64,000 nucleotides of DNA. Origin: Sanyastnella coralliicola (lineage in GTDB: Bacteria > Bacteroidota > Bacteroidia > Flavobacteriales_D > Sanyastnellaceae). Below, one piece after another: positions 43,659 through 52,915 of the stretch; position 1 is the stretch's first letter; each line of letters begins with the position of its first letter. Location: assembly GCF_030845195.1 (NCBI RefSeq), contig NZ_CP132543.1:1-64000 (forward strand). The letters run 5' to 3'. The translations under genes were made by a program, and so were the position numbers. The notes beneath the pieces are model-generated. The model did not search any database, was not told the DNA's origin, and saw nothing but the letters and a program-made list of their open reading frames with translations.

Positions 43659-44272
43659 CCACCAGTAATCGCATATCCGACGGTAAAGTGAATGGCTATA
43701 TTGGCCATTCCACCGTCCCAAACAGTGGTGAGATTTCCGGGGTCAGGGGAGTTTCGAATCGGAATAACGCTCATGCTGTAGCGTGACATAAAGAAAAGTC
43801 CGCCATCAAGCTCGTAGCCAATTCCTCCAGCAATACCTACATCAATGTTTTCCATCGAAGGGTTGACGATGTCGTATTCGGCTCGATCAAATAGACCTTG
43901 ACTGCTGATGAGGTAGCCAACGTATGGCCCAGCATCGATCATCATACCGTTCAACAGCGTGTACTCGACCAAAATAGGTACGTCTACATAGTGGAAGGTA
44001 TACCCCCAGCTAGAAAAATCTCCATTGTCAGGGTCTGATGGACGACGGCTTCCCTTACCAGCGTAGCCCATTTCCATTCGGACGGCAAGACGCTCAGAGA
44101 GATTTGCTCGAACAAATCCTCCTCCAGTAAAACCAATCTTATTGAATCCTTGGGCGTTGTCTCCGTCTACCTGAGAAGTGATGATGCCTCCGTAGATACC
44201 GGCATCAAATACCTGTTGCGCTTGGAGTGCACCTCCAAGACATAAACAGCATATGAGGGCGAGCAATCGCAT
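43655..44272 (-). CDS. Outer-membrane beta-barrel protein, PorT-like
   Basis: 205 residues. Signal peptide RLLALICCLCLGGALQAQ; then the strand pattern of the small Bacteroidota barrel family that includes PorT: VFDAGIYGGIITSQVDGDNAQGFNKIGFTGGGFVRANLSERLAVRMEMGYAGKGS, FHYVDVPILVEYTLLNGMMIDAGPYVGYLISS, GGIGYELDGGLFFMSRYSMSV, and a final IAIHFTVGYAI strand. Last gene of an envelope operon; its ATG overlaps the Omp28 gene stop (TAATG). The stop shares TTAA with the convergent gene at 40545. Whether it is PorT proper is not decided by sequence alone. Confidence 0.85.
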   Translation of the reverse strand: MRLLALICCLCLGGALQAQQVFDAGIYGGIITSQVDGDNAQGFNKIGFTGGGFVRANLSERLAVRMEMGYAGKGSRRPSDPDNGDFSSWGYTFHYVDVPILVEYTLLNGMMIDAGPYVGYLISSQGLFDRAEYDIVNPSMENIDVGIAGGIGYELDGGLFFMSRYSMSVIPIRNSPDPGNLTTVWDGGMANIAIHFTVGYAITGG

Positions 44273-45126
44273 TACAGATGTACCGCTGTCACGTTCACTA
44301 CTTCACCAGTCACGTTGTCTACAACAAGGGCTATGGCTTCACAGTTCTCCATGATCCAGTCCATATTCCACTCGAAAGTGTAATCGTTCTGATCTTCATC
44401 TCCGCTGTTTGCACCAGATGAGAATGAAAGTCCTGTTGGGCCTGTTACTGATCCACGAAGAGTGTGCTTGAAGTGGTAATCTGGCACTGATTCAGGATCA
44501 TTTCCATACCACAGCTGCCAATCATACAATTCACTTTCAGAGAATAGGATGATCAGGTTCGTTGGGTTCTCGTAATCAGAAGCCCACTGACCATTCACGT
44601 GAAGGTTGAGGTGATTGTTCTCTGCCACGTAATTCGCTGACATCTGCAGATTCACGGCAGCATCATTACTCAAGTATGAAGCTACCTGGTCTTCCCATAG
44701 GGAAGGAGTGTAGAAGTTTCCTGGTCCACCAGAACGATTAATACGTCCTATCGGGTTTGCTTGGAAATCAAGCTGGTCCCAGAAGAATTGTCCTTCATCT
44801 GTCACCCAATCAGTGCTGTATGGATCTTCAGGGTTAGTCACGGCGAGGTTTCCGGCGTGAACAGCCAAGAGGACAACACGGTCAGGGTGATCTTCATATA
44901 TCTCTTCTGCGATCACTGCCGCATCCGGACAATTACCACATTGATGAGCAGTGAAGTCTTCGATGAATACGTTAACACCCGTTGTTGGCGCTGCACCAAA
45001 TATTGGGGCATCTCCGTAAAGGTCAGCGCGGTAATTAGTGGTTACCGGTACCACAGGGTCATCAATCTGATCACATGAAGCGAACAGCAGCGATGCAATG
45101 GCGAGGGTTCCTAGAAGTTTTTTCAT
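44272..45126 (-). CDS. Omp28-related lipoprotein with CxxC
   Basis: 284 residues. Lipoprotein signal MKKLLGTLAIASLLFASC, with C18 lipidated. The Omp28 domain has a thioredoxin-like start, NVFIEDFTAHQCGNCPDAAVIAEEI, with C63 and C66, followed by VVLLAVHAGNLA; the second half is a beta domain (LNLHVNGQW, NLIILFSESELYDWQ, FKHTLRGSVTG) typical of the family. The CGNC pair may be redox active. Lies between a DUF6029 protein and a PorT-like barrel in one minus-strand operon. Role unknown, probably outer-membrane surface or periplasm-facing. Confidence 0.9.
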   Translation of the reverse strand: MKKLLGTLAIASLLFASCDQIDDPVVPVTTNYRADLYGDAPIFGAAPTTGVNVFIEDFTAHQCGNCPDAAVIAEEIYEDHPDRVVLLAVHAGNLAVTNPEDPYSTDWVTDEGQFFWDQLDFQANPIGRINRSGGPGNFYTPSLWEDQVASYLSNDAAVNLQMSANYVAENNHLNLHVNGQWASDYENPTNLIILFSESELYDWQLWYGNDPESVPDYHFKHTLRGSVTGPTGLSFSSGANSGDEDQNDYTFEWNMDWIMENCEAIALVVDNVTGEVVNVTAVHL

Positions 45127-45137
45127 AACTGATTGAC

Positions 45138-46868
45138 TTAGAAACTACTTGTAAATGTTATTTCAAATCCGTTGGATGCTGGTACTGCACGACACACACC
45201 TCCCACACAGAAGATACCTTCTCGACGCTTACCATATCCTACGGCTAAGCGGTGTGGTCCGTTGATGTATCCGATGGTACCGAACAAATAATGAACGCGT
45301 GCATCCGGATCTTCGTTCCCAAAGTTATACTGATCCATCACACTTACGAACCAGTGCGGAGAATAGGAATACTCGAATAGTACGGTTCCCCAGTCTCCTT
45401 TATCCTGCTCAGTGAAGAGTGTTTGTAGCTCTGTTCTGAGTGAGTGGTGCTTCGCAAGGCGGTTGTTTAACTCGAGTACGTGCATGTTTGCGTATACGAT
45501 GCCTTTGAAGTCTACGGTTACAGGAGTGGTGTTTGTATTGAACTCGAGGTAGTAGAAGGTGTATTTAGCCTTAAAATTCTTCGAGAATTTTCTACTGATC
45601 TCCACGTTCAAGTCACGCACGAATTTCTCGTCACCGAAGCCCAGTGAGTTTCGGCGGTACCCTTGCACTGCTCCCTCTACCCCAGAGAACCCAGTTGTAT
45701 CAATATTGTTTGCTGCTGCAAAGTTCACGGTCACGTTTGTTCCGTATTTACCTACAATGGCATTGTAGAATCGCTTCATCGATGCTCCGAAACCGGTGGC
45801 ACCTTCAGGTAAATCTTTGCGCTTGAATTTCTTGAATACCTCAACATTAAATCCAGTCTCACCGTCAATTACTGTAGCGTATGGGTAGAGTGTTGCTGCG
45901 AGGTTGTATGTATGCACCTTCGTAATCGCTGGGATGAAGTTGATGGGTGCATCGAAAAGGAGAAGATCGCGATCAGAGCGGAAGCTCATGTTATCTACCA
46001 TCTTTCCATTGAGGTTGAACCCAAATCCAGGCTTGCTATATGAAAGGTTAGCGAAGATTCCTTCCCCTTCGCGGTAGATGTAGTCGTTGTCTGCGTTCGG
46101 ATCATTAATCTTGCGAACATATTCTGCGTAGAGGTTCCAGTTACCGTAGTAGATATTCGCGCGACCAGCATACGCAGCCACGTTTTCTGGAACTTCAAGT
46201 ACCAAGGTGTCTTTTTCAATCTGGCTACCAGTTTGGAAACGGCTCACGAATGAACCACCCAAGGTTACTTGTAGCTTTTTACTAGCCCAATCTTCTTTAA
46301 ACTGGTTGAAGTTGACTTCGGCATCGGCTGCTCGAACTACACCTTCACCATTGATGAGACGTGAGTCAAAGTCGAGACGCTGACGGCCGTATATTCCTTT
46401 CAGCTGAATACCATTAATTGGACGGAAAACTACACGGAGCCCATCCATGGCATTGTCAACCCCTAGATAGCGCTCTTCGTACGAGCGAAAGATTAATCCA
46501 GAACCAAGTTGATCATAGAAGTTACCGATGGTTACATCATACTGGTCAGTACGGTAACGCGCAAATCGGTAGGCGATTCCTTGTCCTTTGAAACGACCAG
46601 GGTAACCCAACAGAGCATTTTGGTATGCTTCGTAGCGCACTCCAGCAGAGAAGTTTCCTTTCGTGTAGATGAGGTTGGCCCAAGCGTTGAGGGCAGATTG
46701 CTCAGGTGGTACTTGCGCACCAATGAGTGAATCTTCCGCGTAGCTCTGCCAGATAAGAGAAACGTTTCCGGTTACTGAACCAGGGTCGCTGTTCTGGCCT
46801 CCGAACTGTCCGAGAACAGCTAAAGGAGCCAGCATCAACGTTGTGATGAGGAATCGTAAGGTTTTCAC
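45138..46868 (-). CDS. DUF6029-family outer-membrane protein
   Basis: 576 residues. Signal peptide VKTLRFLITTLMLAPLAVLGQ. The mature protein looks like a large beta barrel with repeated strands ending in aromatic residues (SAGVRYEAYQNALLGYPG, NWNLYAEYVRKIND, PHWFVSVMDQYNFG, LAVGYGKRREGIFC), and finishes NGFEITFTSSF with a terminal Phe. Matches DUF6029, Bacteroidota proteins of unknown function usually next to an Omp28 or thioredoxin gene, as here. The start is taken as GTG 46868, giving a compact signal peptide; a TTG at 46886 is less likely. Twelve bases separate it from the Omp28 gene. Confidence 0.85.
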   Translation of the reverse strand: MKTLRFLITTLMLAPLAVLGQFGGQNSDPGSVTGNVSLIWQSYAEDSLIGAQVPPEQSALNAWANLIYTKGNFSAGVRYEAYQNALLGYPGRFKGQGIAYRFARYRTDQYDVTIGNFYDQLGSGLIFRSYEERYLGVDNAMDGLRVVFRPINGIQLKGIYGRQRLDFDSRLINGEGVVRAADAEVNFNQFKEDWASKKLQVTLGGSFVSRFQTGSQIEKDTLVLEVPENVAAYAGRANIYYGNWNLYAEYVRKINDPNADNDYIYREGEGIFANLSYSKPGFGFNLNGKMVDNMSFRSDRDLLLFDAPINFIPAITKVHTYNLAATLYPYATVIDGETGFNVEVFKKFKRKDLPEGATGFGASMKRFYNAIVGKYGTNVTVNFAAANNIDTTGFSGVEGAVQGYRRNSLGFGDEKFVRDLNVEISRKFSKNFKAKYTFYYLEFNTNTTPVTVDFKGIVYANMHVLELNNRLAKHHSLRTELQTLFTEQDKGDWGTVLFEYSYSPHWFVSVMDQYNFGNEDPDARVHYLFGTIGYINGPHRLAVGYGKRREGIFCVGGVCRAVPASNGFEITFTSSF

Positions 46869-46917
46869 AACAAGGTTTGGTATCAAATAGGTCTAAAGGT
46901 CGAGGAGGGGGAGCAGC

Positions 46918-47397
46918 TTAGAGTTTGCTGAGCTGCTCGTACATTTCTTCTTCGTCGCCGTCAGAGTAGTTGTTGTTTTGCCAAACAACATTTCCTTCTG
47001 CGTCTACAAGGAATGTATGTGGTACGTTGTTCACCTGCATAGCCCGACCGAAATCACGGTTTGGATCAAGCAGGATGGTGTAAGGCCATTCAACGCTATT
47101 GATGTAGGGTGCAACGCGGTTCGCTGTGCGCTGATCGTCTACTGAAACGGCAATCAATTCAACACCGAACTCATCCTGCCAGTCTTCGTAGTACTCTGTG
47201 TAGTTGTTTAGCTCACGCTTACAAGGGCTACACCAAGTTGCCCAGAAAGAGATGATCACAGGCTTTCCTTTACCTACGAGGTCAGCAGTATTTACTGTCT
47301 TACCTGAAGCGTCTTTCAGCTGTACGTTCGGAATTGTTTGCGCTGTCAACATTCCAGCAGAGAATACGATGGCTAAAGCGAGGATTAGTTTTTTCAT
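46918..47397 (-). CDS. TlpA-type exported thioredoxin
   Basis: 159 residues. Signal peptide KKLILALAIVFSAGMLTAQ; thioredoxin fold with the active site FWATWCSPCK (C56, C59), FGVELIAVSVDD, and the cis-proline loop NNVPHTFLVD. A periplasmic reductant or thiol-disulphide exchange protein. First gene of the operon with DUF6029, Omp28 and PorT-like genes, 49 bp before the next start. A long intrinsic terminator isolates it from the upstream gene on the same strand. The redox partner could be the CxxC of Omp28, an inference from context. Confidence 0.93.
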   Translation of the reverse strand: MKKLILALAIVFSAGMLTAQTIPNVQLKDASGKTVNTADLVGKGKPVIISFWATWCSPCKRELNNYTEYYEDWQDEFGVELIAVSVDDQRTANRVAPYINSVEWPYTILLDPNRDFGRAMQVNNVPHTFLVDAEGNVVWQNNNYSDGDEEEMYEQLSKL

Positions 47398-47415
47398 TGT
47401 TGCGTTTTATTGGTT

Positions 47416-47469
47416 AAAAAAAGAGACCAACAGTTGGATAACAAAGGTTATACCAAACTGCTGATCTCT
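47416..47469 (-). terminator. Strong bidirectional intrinsic terminator
   Basis: A stem of about 20 pairs with two small bulges and a CTTT loop (minus strand) leads to a run of seven T; the plus strand is also followed by TTTTTT. It ends the transcript of the type A-tagged thioredoxin-fold gene at 47493. Confidence 0.85.
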
Positions 47470-47492
47470 TAATTTTTTGATCCGTCTATATC

Positions 47493-48959
47493 TTACTTCG
47501 TAAGGTTAAGACGTACTGTAGATACATTGTTATCAGCAGTGATGTTGATCAGGTACATTCCAGCTTCTAGAGCTGAAAGGTCACGCTGAATACGCTGCTC
47601 ACCTGCTTGTAGAGTACCTAGATCGAAAGTCATCACTTTCGCTCCTAGAAGGTTAACTACTTCAACAGTTACGTTAGCTGCATTTGCAGTTCCGAAGTTA
47701 ATGTTTACCAATCCGTTTGATGGGTTAGGGTAAACGTTCAATGAAGTCAAAACTTCACTCTCTTCAACACTTACTACAGTGTTCACGTTAGCTACTGCTT
47801 GGTCTGATTCGAAATCGTAGTTACCGTTGTAATCGTAGATAGTTGCAGTTACCGCACCGTTCTCCATAGACTCAACTACACAGCTACCGTCGATACCACC
47901 CCACTGTGATCCTTGTAGTCCGTCTCCGTAAGAGTCAGTGATAGTGAATGAGTAACATCCAGTTGATGGAGCGTAAACGTTCTCAACGTACTGAGTTTCG
48001 CTAGCGTAAGAACCAGCAGCTACAGAAGCAACAACGTTTCCGTCACCGTCTGTGATTTCCCATCCTGTTTCTTCACCCCAGTTGTCAGTGTTAACTGTAA
48101 TACGCATGTGAGTAGTAGACTCAGTTGCTCCAGAGATAGAAACCGCTACAGTGTTGTTGTCTCCGTTGTCATCAGCAGAAGTAATTTCGATAGAAAGGTC
48201 TGCAGCTCCACCAGTGTTTACAGTTCCTACCGTTACTTCTTCGATTGCGTATGTGTCTAGGTTACCAGTCCAATCGTAAGATGCGATTGACGTTCCACCG
48301 TTGAATACCTCGATAGTACAAGCAGTCAATGGCTCAGTACCTAGATTCATGATAGAAACAACTACATCAAGCTCACCACAAGTTGCAGTCTCACCATCGT
48401 AGGAAGCGATTGCAGGATCGTTCGGTAAAGTAGCTGGCTGACAAGCTGCCTGAGAAACGAAATCGTAGTGAGCTTGAGTGCTCAACTGACCTGTTTCCGT
48501 AACCACTCGGTTAGGACAAATAGTGTAAATCGTAGGGTAGTACGAGACATTATACGCGTTGCCAGTTTCAGCAGAATCAAATTGGCGGAATTCTACACCT
48601 TCTGTCCAGTCACCAACTGTGTTGCCGCCTGTCCCATAGATATCATCGATTGATGTGCTGGCATCAGCTTCAATTGAAATTACAACGAGCTCATCAGTTC
48701 CTTCAGGTCCGTACTGCTCGTAAAGGTCTTCTAATGCACCGTCAATATGATAATTCCAGCAAGGGCCACACCAAGTAGCGTAAAAGTCGATGATTACTGC
48801 CTTTCCGGCGTCAAGGTGTTCATACAGATTGAATGAGTTACCATCCAAATCGTCGATAGTAAAATCAGGGGCGATAGATCCATCCGGAAGCTGTGCTTGT
48901 GCTCCGAATGCTACTGCTACACCCAAGATCATCATAAGTGAACGTAAAGTCTTCTTCAT
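47493..48959 (-). CDS. Secreted thioredoxin-fold protein with type A sorting domain
   Basis: 488 residues. Signal peptide KKTLRSLMMILGVAVAFGAQAQ; an AhpC/TSA-like thioredoxin domain (about 26-175) with FYATWCGPCWNY (C64, C67); one or two beta-sandwich domains (about 180-400, including NWGEETGWEITDGDGNVV and CYSFTITDSYGDGLQGSQW); then a type A sorting tail (LNVYPNPSNGLVNINFGTA to VRLNLTK). An extracellular thioredoxin-like enzyme exported by the type IX system is predicted. Single-gene transcript closed by the terminator at 47416. Evenly spaced codons rich in Thr and Ala suggest high expression, but this is an impression only. Confidence 0.9.
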   Translation of the reverse strand: MKKTLRSLMMILGVAVAFGAQAQLPDGSIAPDFTIDDLDGNSFNLYEHLDAGKAVIIDFYATWCGPCWNYHIDGALEDLYEQYGPEGTDELVVISIEADASTSIDDIYGTGGNTVGDWTEGVEFRQFDSAETGNAYNVSYYPTIYTICPNRVVTETGQLSTQAHYDFVSQAACQPATLPNDPAIASYDGETATCGELDVVVSIMNLGTEPLTACTIEVFNGGTSIASYDWTGNLDTYAIEEVTVGTVNTGGAADLSIEITSADDNGDNNTVAVSISGATESTTHMRITVNTDNWGEETGWEITDGDGNVVASVAAGSYASETQYVENVYAPSTGCYSFTITDSYGDGLQGSQWGGIDGSCVVESMENGAVTATIYDYNGNYDFESDQAVANVNTVVSVEESEVLTSLNVYPNPSNGLVNINFGTANAANVTVEVVNLLGAKVMTFDLGTLQAGEQRIQRDLSALEAGMYLINITADNNVSTVRLNLTK

Positions 48960-49507
48960 AGTGATTGAGTTAATTCCAAAATTATTTGAATCGATTTCGC
49001 AGCGGTAAATGTAGCGTTATTTTATTGTGAACTTACCCGCATTTGCCTTGAAAATCGTATTCCAGAACCCCGAGTTTTAACAACTTAAGTGCTCTTTTTC
49101 TCCTCCGATTCCTGAAATCTGAACCTAAGACACTTGTCTCAATCTTTCAATCATTGCTCTTTTTAACCTTGCATAGCAAATCTTGTTGGTTCCTGTAAAA
49201 CCTTGTAAGACAACGATTACCGGTGCGTTGGGCTCTGAATTCTATTACTAATCGACTTTGGCCGATAGGCCTGCAGAATAAAAGGAACACGGAAACTTTC
49301 AAGTTGGAATCCTATAAAAATCACTTATCCGTGTCATTGGGAGTCTAAATGATATTGGTTTTGAACTTTTTAGTTCTGAAGGCTGTTCTGGTTAGTTTAT
49401 CAATTGCTATTTTGGCAATGTTTCGAAATAGATCCTCACTTGAGATCTGAAATATGGGGCGATGTGTATCGCCCCTTTTTTTCAACTTGCATCCGAAACA
49501 AATAGCG
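48960..49507. other. 548-bp spacer without a gene; structured RNA possible
   Basis: Divergent spacer with no convincing reading frame. It holds small hairpins (GGCC-GATA-GGCC at 49260-49271; GAACT-TTTT-AGTTC at 49363-49376; an AGATC/GATCT arm pair at 49429-49449) and closes with a strong plus-strand terminator. TATTTTGG near 49409 resembles a -7 box. No tRNA, 6S, RNase P or tmRNA signature was recognised. Confidence 0.5.
49456..49482 (+). terminator. Perfect intrinsic terminator without an upstream gene
   Basis: GGGGCGAT (49456-49463), GTGT loop, ATCGCCCC (49468-49475), then seven T (49476-49482). No plus-strand gene precedes it within the spacer. It lies 26 bp upstream of the next start codon, so it ends either a small RNA or an attenuated leader. 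Confidence 0.85.
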
Positions 49508-52500
49508 ATGAGAAAAGCACTTCTCCCCATTTTCCTACTATTCCTGGTCGCTTGTGGTGATGAGCAGCCAGTACAAGATGAGCAACCCGCTGCACAACCA
49601 ACCCCAGCAACCTCATCACAATTTACCTTGGTTAAGCCTGCTGAGAGTGGTGTCCAGTTCGTGAATGAAGTTCACTATTCTGAAGAAGTGAATCATCTGA
49701 CCTGGGATGCACTTTATTACGGAGGAGGTGTGGCCATCGGTGATGTGAACAACGACGGCAAGCCTGATCTTTTCTTCACCGGAAACCAAGAACAAGATCA
49801 CCTCTACCTCAACAAAGGAGAAATGACTTTCGAAGATGTTTCCGCTAACGCGGGAATTCAAGAAGAAGGTACGTGGTCTAATGGAGTAGCCATGGCCGAT
49901 ATCAACGGAGACGGGTGGCTAGATATATATGTGTGCCGCAGCTCTTGGAAATTGGATTCGGAAGACCCCGACATGCGCAAGAACCGTCTTTGGATCAACA
50001 ACCAAGATGGAAGCTTCACGGATAAAGCGGAATCATACGGATTGGCCAACATCGGATATTCTACACAGGTGGCCTTCCTTGATTATGATCACGACAACGA
50101 TCTCGATGTGTTCCTTCTTAATGCGCCTTCGAACAACTTAGAACAGAAAATAGCATACAACGACTCGGGTTTTCCGGATTGGTGCGCTGACCGACTTTAC
50201 AGAAACGACGGAGAATCATTCACTGATGTGTCAAAAGAAACAGGTGTTCATGCATTTTCATTTGGCCTTGGCGTTGTCGCTTCAGATCTGAACCACGATG
50301 GCTGGGTAGATATATATGTAGCCAACGACTACGAACGTCCTGACTATTTCTACATCAACCAACGCGACGGTACCTTCAAGAATGAATTGAACTCGAAGAT
50401 CAAACACACTTCCTTCACCGCTATGGGGTGTGATGCTGGTGACATTAACAACGACGGGCTCTCAGACCTGATCGTGCTTGATATGCAGTCGCCAGACCAC
50501 GTGCGTTCAAAAACGAATATGCCAACCATGAACACCGATGTGTTCTGGAGTTACGTTGATAAAGGCTACAACTATCAGTACATGAGCAATGTGCTGCAAG
50601 TCAATCACGGCGCCGGTTATTTCACAGATGCTGCTCAAATTGCTGGAGTGTCTTCTACAGATTGGAGCTGGTCTGCACTATTGGCTGATTTCGACTTGGA
50701 TACAGACAAAGACCTATACATCACCAACGGAATCAACTACGACATCCGTAATAATGACTTCGCCTTGGAGTTTGAAAACCGAATGGATCAAGGACAACAA
50801 ATTGATCTCTTCGAGCTTTCTGGCTTGACGCCTTCCACCAAAATCTCGAACCAAGTTTTTGAGAACCTCGGTGATCTGGAGTTTAACAAGGTGCAGAAAG
50901 AATGGGGTCTAGATCAGCCATCATTCAGTTACGGAGCTGCTCACGGAGACCTTGATGGAGACGGAGATCTTGACTTGGTTGTGGCCAACAATAACGACAC
51001 TCCTTTTATATTCAAGAACAACGCTTCGGGTAATTGGCTTCAAGTAGCTTTCACAGGTCCACAAGGGAACGCTTTCGCTTATGGCGCCAAAGTGTTCGGG
51101 TATCAAGGGGAGAAAATTCTTTACGATGAGCTAACGGTCGTCAAAGGTTACCAGAGTTCCTGCGAACCAATCATTCAGCTAGGGCTTGGAGGTGAAGCTA
51201 GTCTCGACTCACTCGTGGTTATTTACCCTGACGGACAAGCACAAGTGCGTCGCAATGTGAAAGGAAACCAGCGTTTGAACTTGGAATACGCCAATGCACG
51301 CGTTCGTTCTCCTAAAGTATACGACTTCGAACCGCAGATTTTTGCGGATATGACTGCCCAGTCTGGGATAGACTTCACCCATAAAGAAGATGATTTTGAC
51401 GATTACCGTCGAGAGGTGATCCTACCGCACCGTCAGTCTCGACTCGGACCCGCACTAGCGCCTGGCAAATTCTTTGCAGGTAGCGATCAGAACTGGGCAC
51501 GTGAAGATGGGAGAAGAGGAGGAGACATCTATATAGGAGGAGCCAAAGGGCAGGCGGGTGCCTTTTTCAAAATTCAATCAGACGGTACTTACAAGAAGGT
51601 TGAGGACAGAACGATTTCAGCCGACAAAGGATTTGAGGACGTCGCAGCTATGGCCCTTGATGTGAACGGCGATGGATTTGATGATCTCTACGTCGCCAGT
51701 GGAGGTTACCATCTCGATGAAGGAGCTTCAGGATATCAGGATCGACTCTACATCAATGATGGAACAGGTAGGTTCTCGAAAGCACAGCTTCCGGAGACAG
51801 CACGAACCAATGCCGCTGATGTATGCACAGGTGACTTTGATGGTGATGGTGATCCCGATGTGTTTGTAGCAGGTTCTGCTCTACCAGGAAAGTATCCTCA
51901 GTGTGATCGCTTCTTAGTTTTGGAGAATCAAGAAGGTGTCTTGGTAGATCGTTCAGACGATTTCCCAATGCTTCAAGATTTAGGCGTGATCAAGGATGTT
52001 GACTTTGCTTACCAGAAGAGCGGACTTCAGCTCGTAATTGTAGGTGAGTGGATGCAACCGATGATCTACGACTTTAAAGACCTCACTCCAATTTCAGGAT
52101 CAACAGAGCCAACTTTTAATGGTTGGTGGCAAGAAGCCGTTTGTGCTGATATTGATGGTAATGGATTCACAGATATCGTCGTTGGAAATACAGGGGTCAA
52201 CAATAAGTTTCATGTTGATCAAGAACATCCGCTTAAAATCTACGGGGGTGATCATGATGGCAATGGAACCAATGATCCCGTTCTGTCAAAGGCATATAAA
52301 GACCGCTTCGTGCCTGTTCGGGGGCGAGAGTGTTCTTCTGAACAAATGCCATATGTCGCTGATCAGTTCCAGAACTTCGAGAGTTTTGCTGATGCCTCTA
52401 TCGAGGAAATGCTAGGCGATGCCATCAATGAGGCTTACTACCGAGAAGTGCAAGAGTTCAGAAGTGGGGTGTTCATGAATGATGGAGCCAATTATACCTT

Positions 52501-52834
52501 CGTTCCTTTCCCGAATGAGGCGCAGTTGAGTGTAGTCAACTCTTTCTATATCGATGATTTCGATGGTGACGGAGATATGGATCTGGCTATCGCCGGAAAC
52601 AATTTCGACGCTGAAGTGGAGACGACACGTTATGATTCATCTAACGGAGTCGTGCTTATCAATAAGGGTAACGGAACCTTTGAGGTACGCGATTACCTCG
52701 AGAGTGGATTCTACCTTCCACTCAATACAAGAGATATGGTAACGATCAGCCTTCGCAACAATGGCAAGACGTCAGAGTCTCGAACTATAGCCGTTTCAAA
52801 CGATGATCGAGCCGTGGTTTTCAAGCGTCGTTGA
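49508..52834 (+). CDS. FG-GAP/VCBS and ASPIC-UnbV lipoprotein (CRTAC1-like)
   Basis: 1108 residues. Lipoprotein signal MRKALLPIFLLFLVAC. Many FG-GAP calcium repeats of integrin alpha-propeller type: GDVNNDGKPDLFF, ADINGDGWLDIYV, SDLNHDGWVDIYV, GDINNDGLSDLIV, GDLDGDGDLDLVV, then an ASPIC/UnbV domain (about 490-580, YQSSCEPIIQLGLGGEASLDSLVVIYPDGQ) and a second propeller (LDVNGDGFDDLYV, GDFDGDGDPDVFV, DDFDGDGDMDLAI). Such proteins are abundant in marine Bacteroidota, often beside SusCD genes; here none is adjacent. ATG 49508 was selected as it starts the lipoprotein signal; an open extension to 49454 crosses the terminator. Confidence 0.9.
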   Translation: MRKALLPIFLLFLVACGDEQPVQDEQPAAQPTPATSSQFTLVKPAESGVQFVNEVHYSEEVNHLTWDALYYGGGVAIGDVNNDGKPDLFFTGNQEQDHLYLNKGEMTFEDVSANAGIQEEGTWSNGVAMADINGDGWLDIYVCRSSWKLDSEDPDMRKNRLWINNQDGSFTDKAESYGLANIGYSTQVAFLDYDHDNDLDVFLLNAPSNNLEQKIAYNDSGFPDWCADRLYRNDGESFTDVSKETGVHAFSFGLGVVASDLNHDGWVDIYVANDYERPDYFYINQRDGTFKNELNSKIKHTSFTAMGCDAGDINNDGLSDLIVLDMQSPDHVRSKTNMPTMNTDVFWSYVDKGYNYQYMSNVLQVNHGAGYFTDAAQIAGVSSTDWSWSALLADFDLDTDKDLYITNGINYDIRNNDFALEFENRMDQGQQIDLFELSGLTPSTKISNQVFENLGDLEFNKVQKEWGLDQPSFSYGAAHGDLDGDGDLDLVVANNNDTPFIFKNNASGNWLQVAFTGPQGNAFAYGAKVFGYQGEKILYDELTVVKGYQSSCEPIIQLGLGGEASLDSLVVIYPDGQAQVRRNVKGNQRLNLEYANARVRSPKVYDFEPQIFADMTAQSGIDFTHKEDDFDDYRREVILPHRQSRLGPALAPGKFFAGSDQNWAREDGRRGGDIYIGGAKGQAGAFFKIQSDGTYKKVEDRTISADKGFEDVAAMALDVNGDGFDDLYVASGGYHLDEGASGYQDRLYINDGTGRFSKAQLPETARTNAADVCTGDFDGDGDPDVFVAGSALPGKYPQCDRFLVLENQEGVLVDRSDDFPMLQDLGVIKDVDFAYQKSGLQLVIVGEWMQPMIYDFKDLTPISGSTEPTFNGWWQEAVCADIDGNGFTDIVVGNTGVNNKFHVDQEHPLKIYGGDHDGNGTNDPVLSKAYKDRFVPVRGRECSSEQMPYVADQFQNFESFADASIEEMLGDAINEAYYREVQEFRSGVFMNDGANYTFVPFPNEAQLSVVNSFYIDDFDGDGDMDLAIAGNNFDAEVETTRYDSSNGVVLINKGNGTFEVRDYLESGFYLPLNTRDMVTISLRNNGKTSESRTIAVSNDDRAVVFKRR

Positions 52835-52899
52835 CCTTAGCATTTTAACTCCAAACCTAATTTCCGCCGCAGGCGAAAGGATACTATCCGAAAGCCTGC

Positions 52900-52907
52900 T
52901 AAATTTG
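52900..52907 (+). promoter_or_regulatory. Promoter -7 box TAAATTTG of maeB
   Basis: TAnnTTTG match ending eight bases before ATG 52916. The preceding bases TTTCCGCCGCAGGCGAAA resemble a decayed copy of the 13-bp word. Confidence 0.55.
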
Positions 52908-52915
52908 CCGCTTCT

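Noticed and set aside
48960..49455. tRNA, 6S RNA, RNase P RNA or tmRNA in the long spacer
   Set aside because: No T-loop GGTTCGA-type sequence, CCA end or class-specific conserved box was found on either strand.
49454..49507. N-terminal extension of the FG-GAP lipoprotein from 49454
   Set aside because: The extension is the terminator hairpin; the lipoprotein signal starts at ATG 49508.
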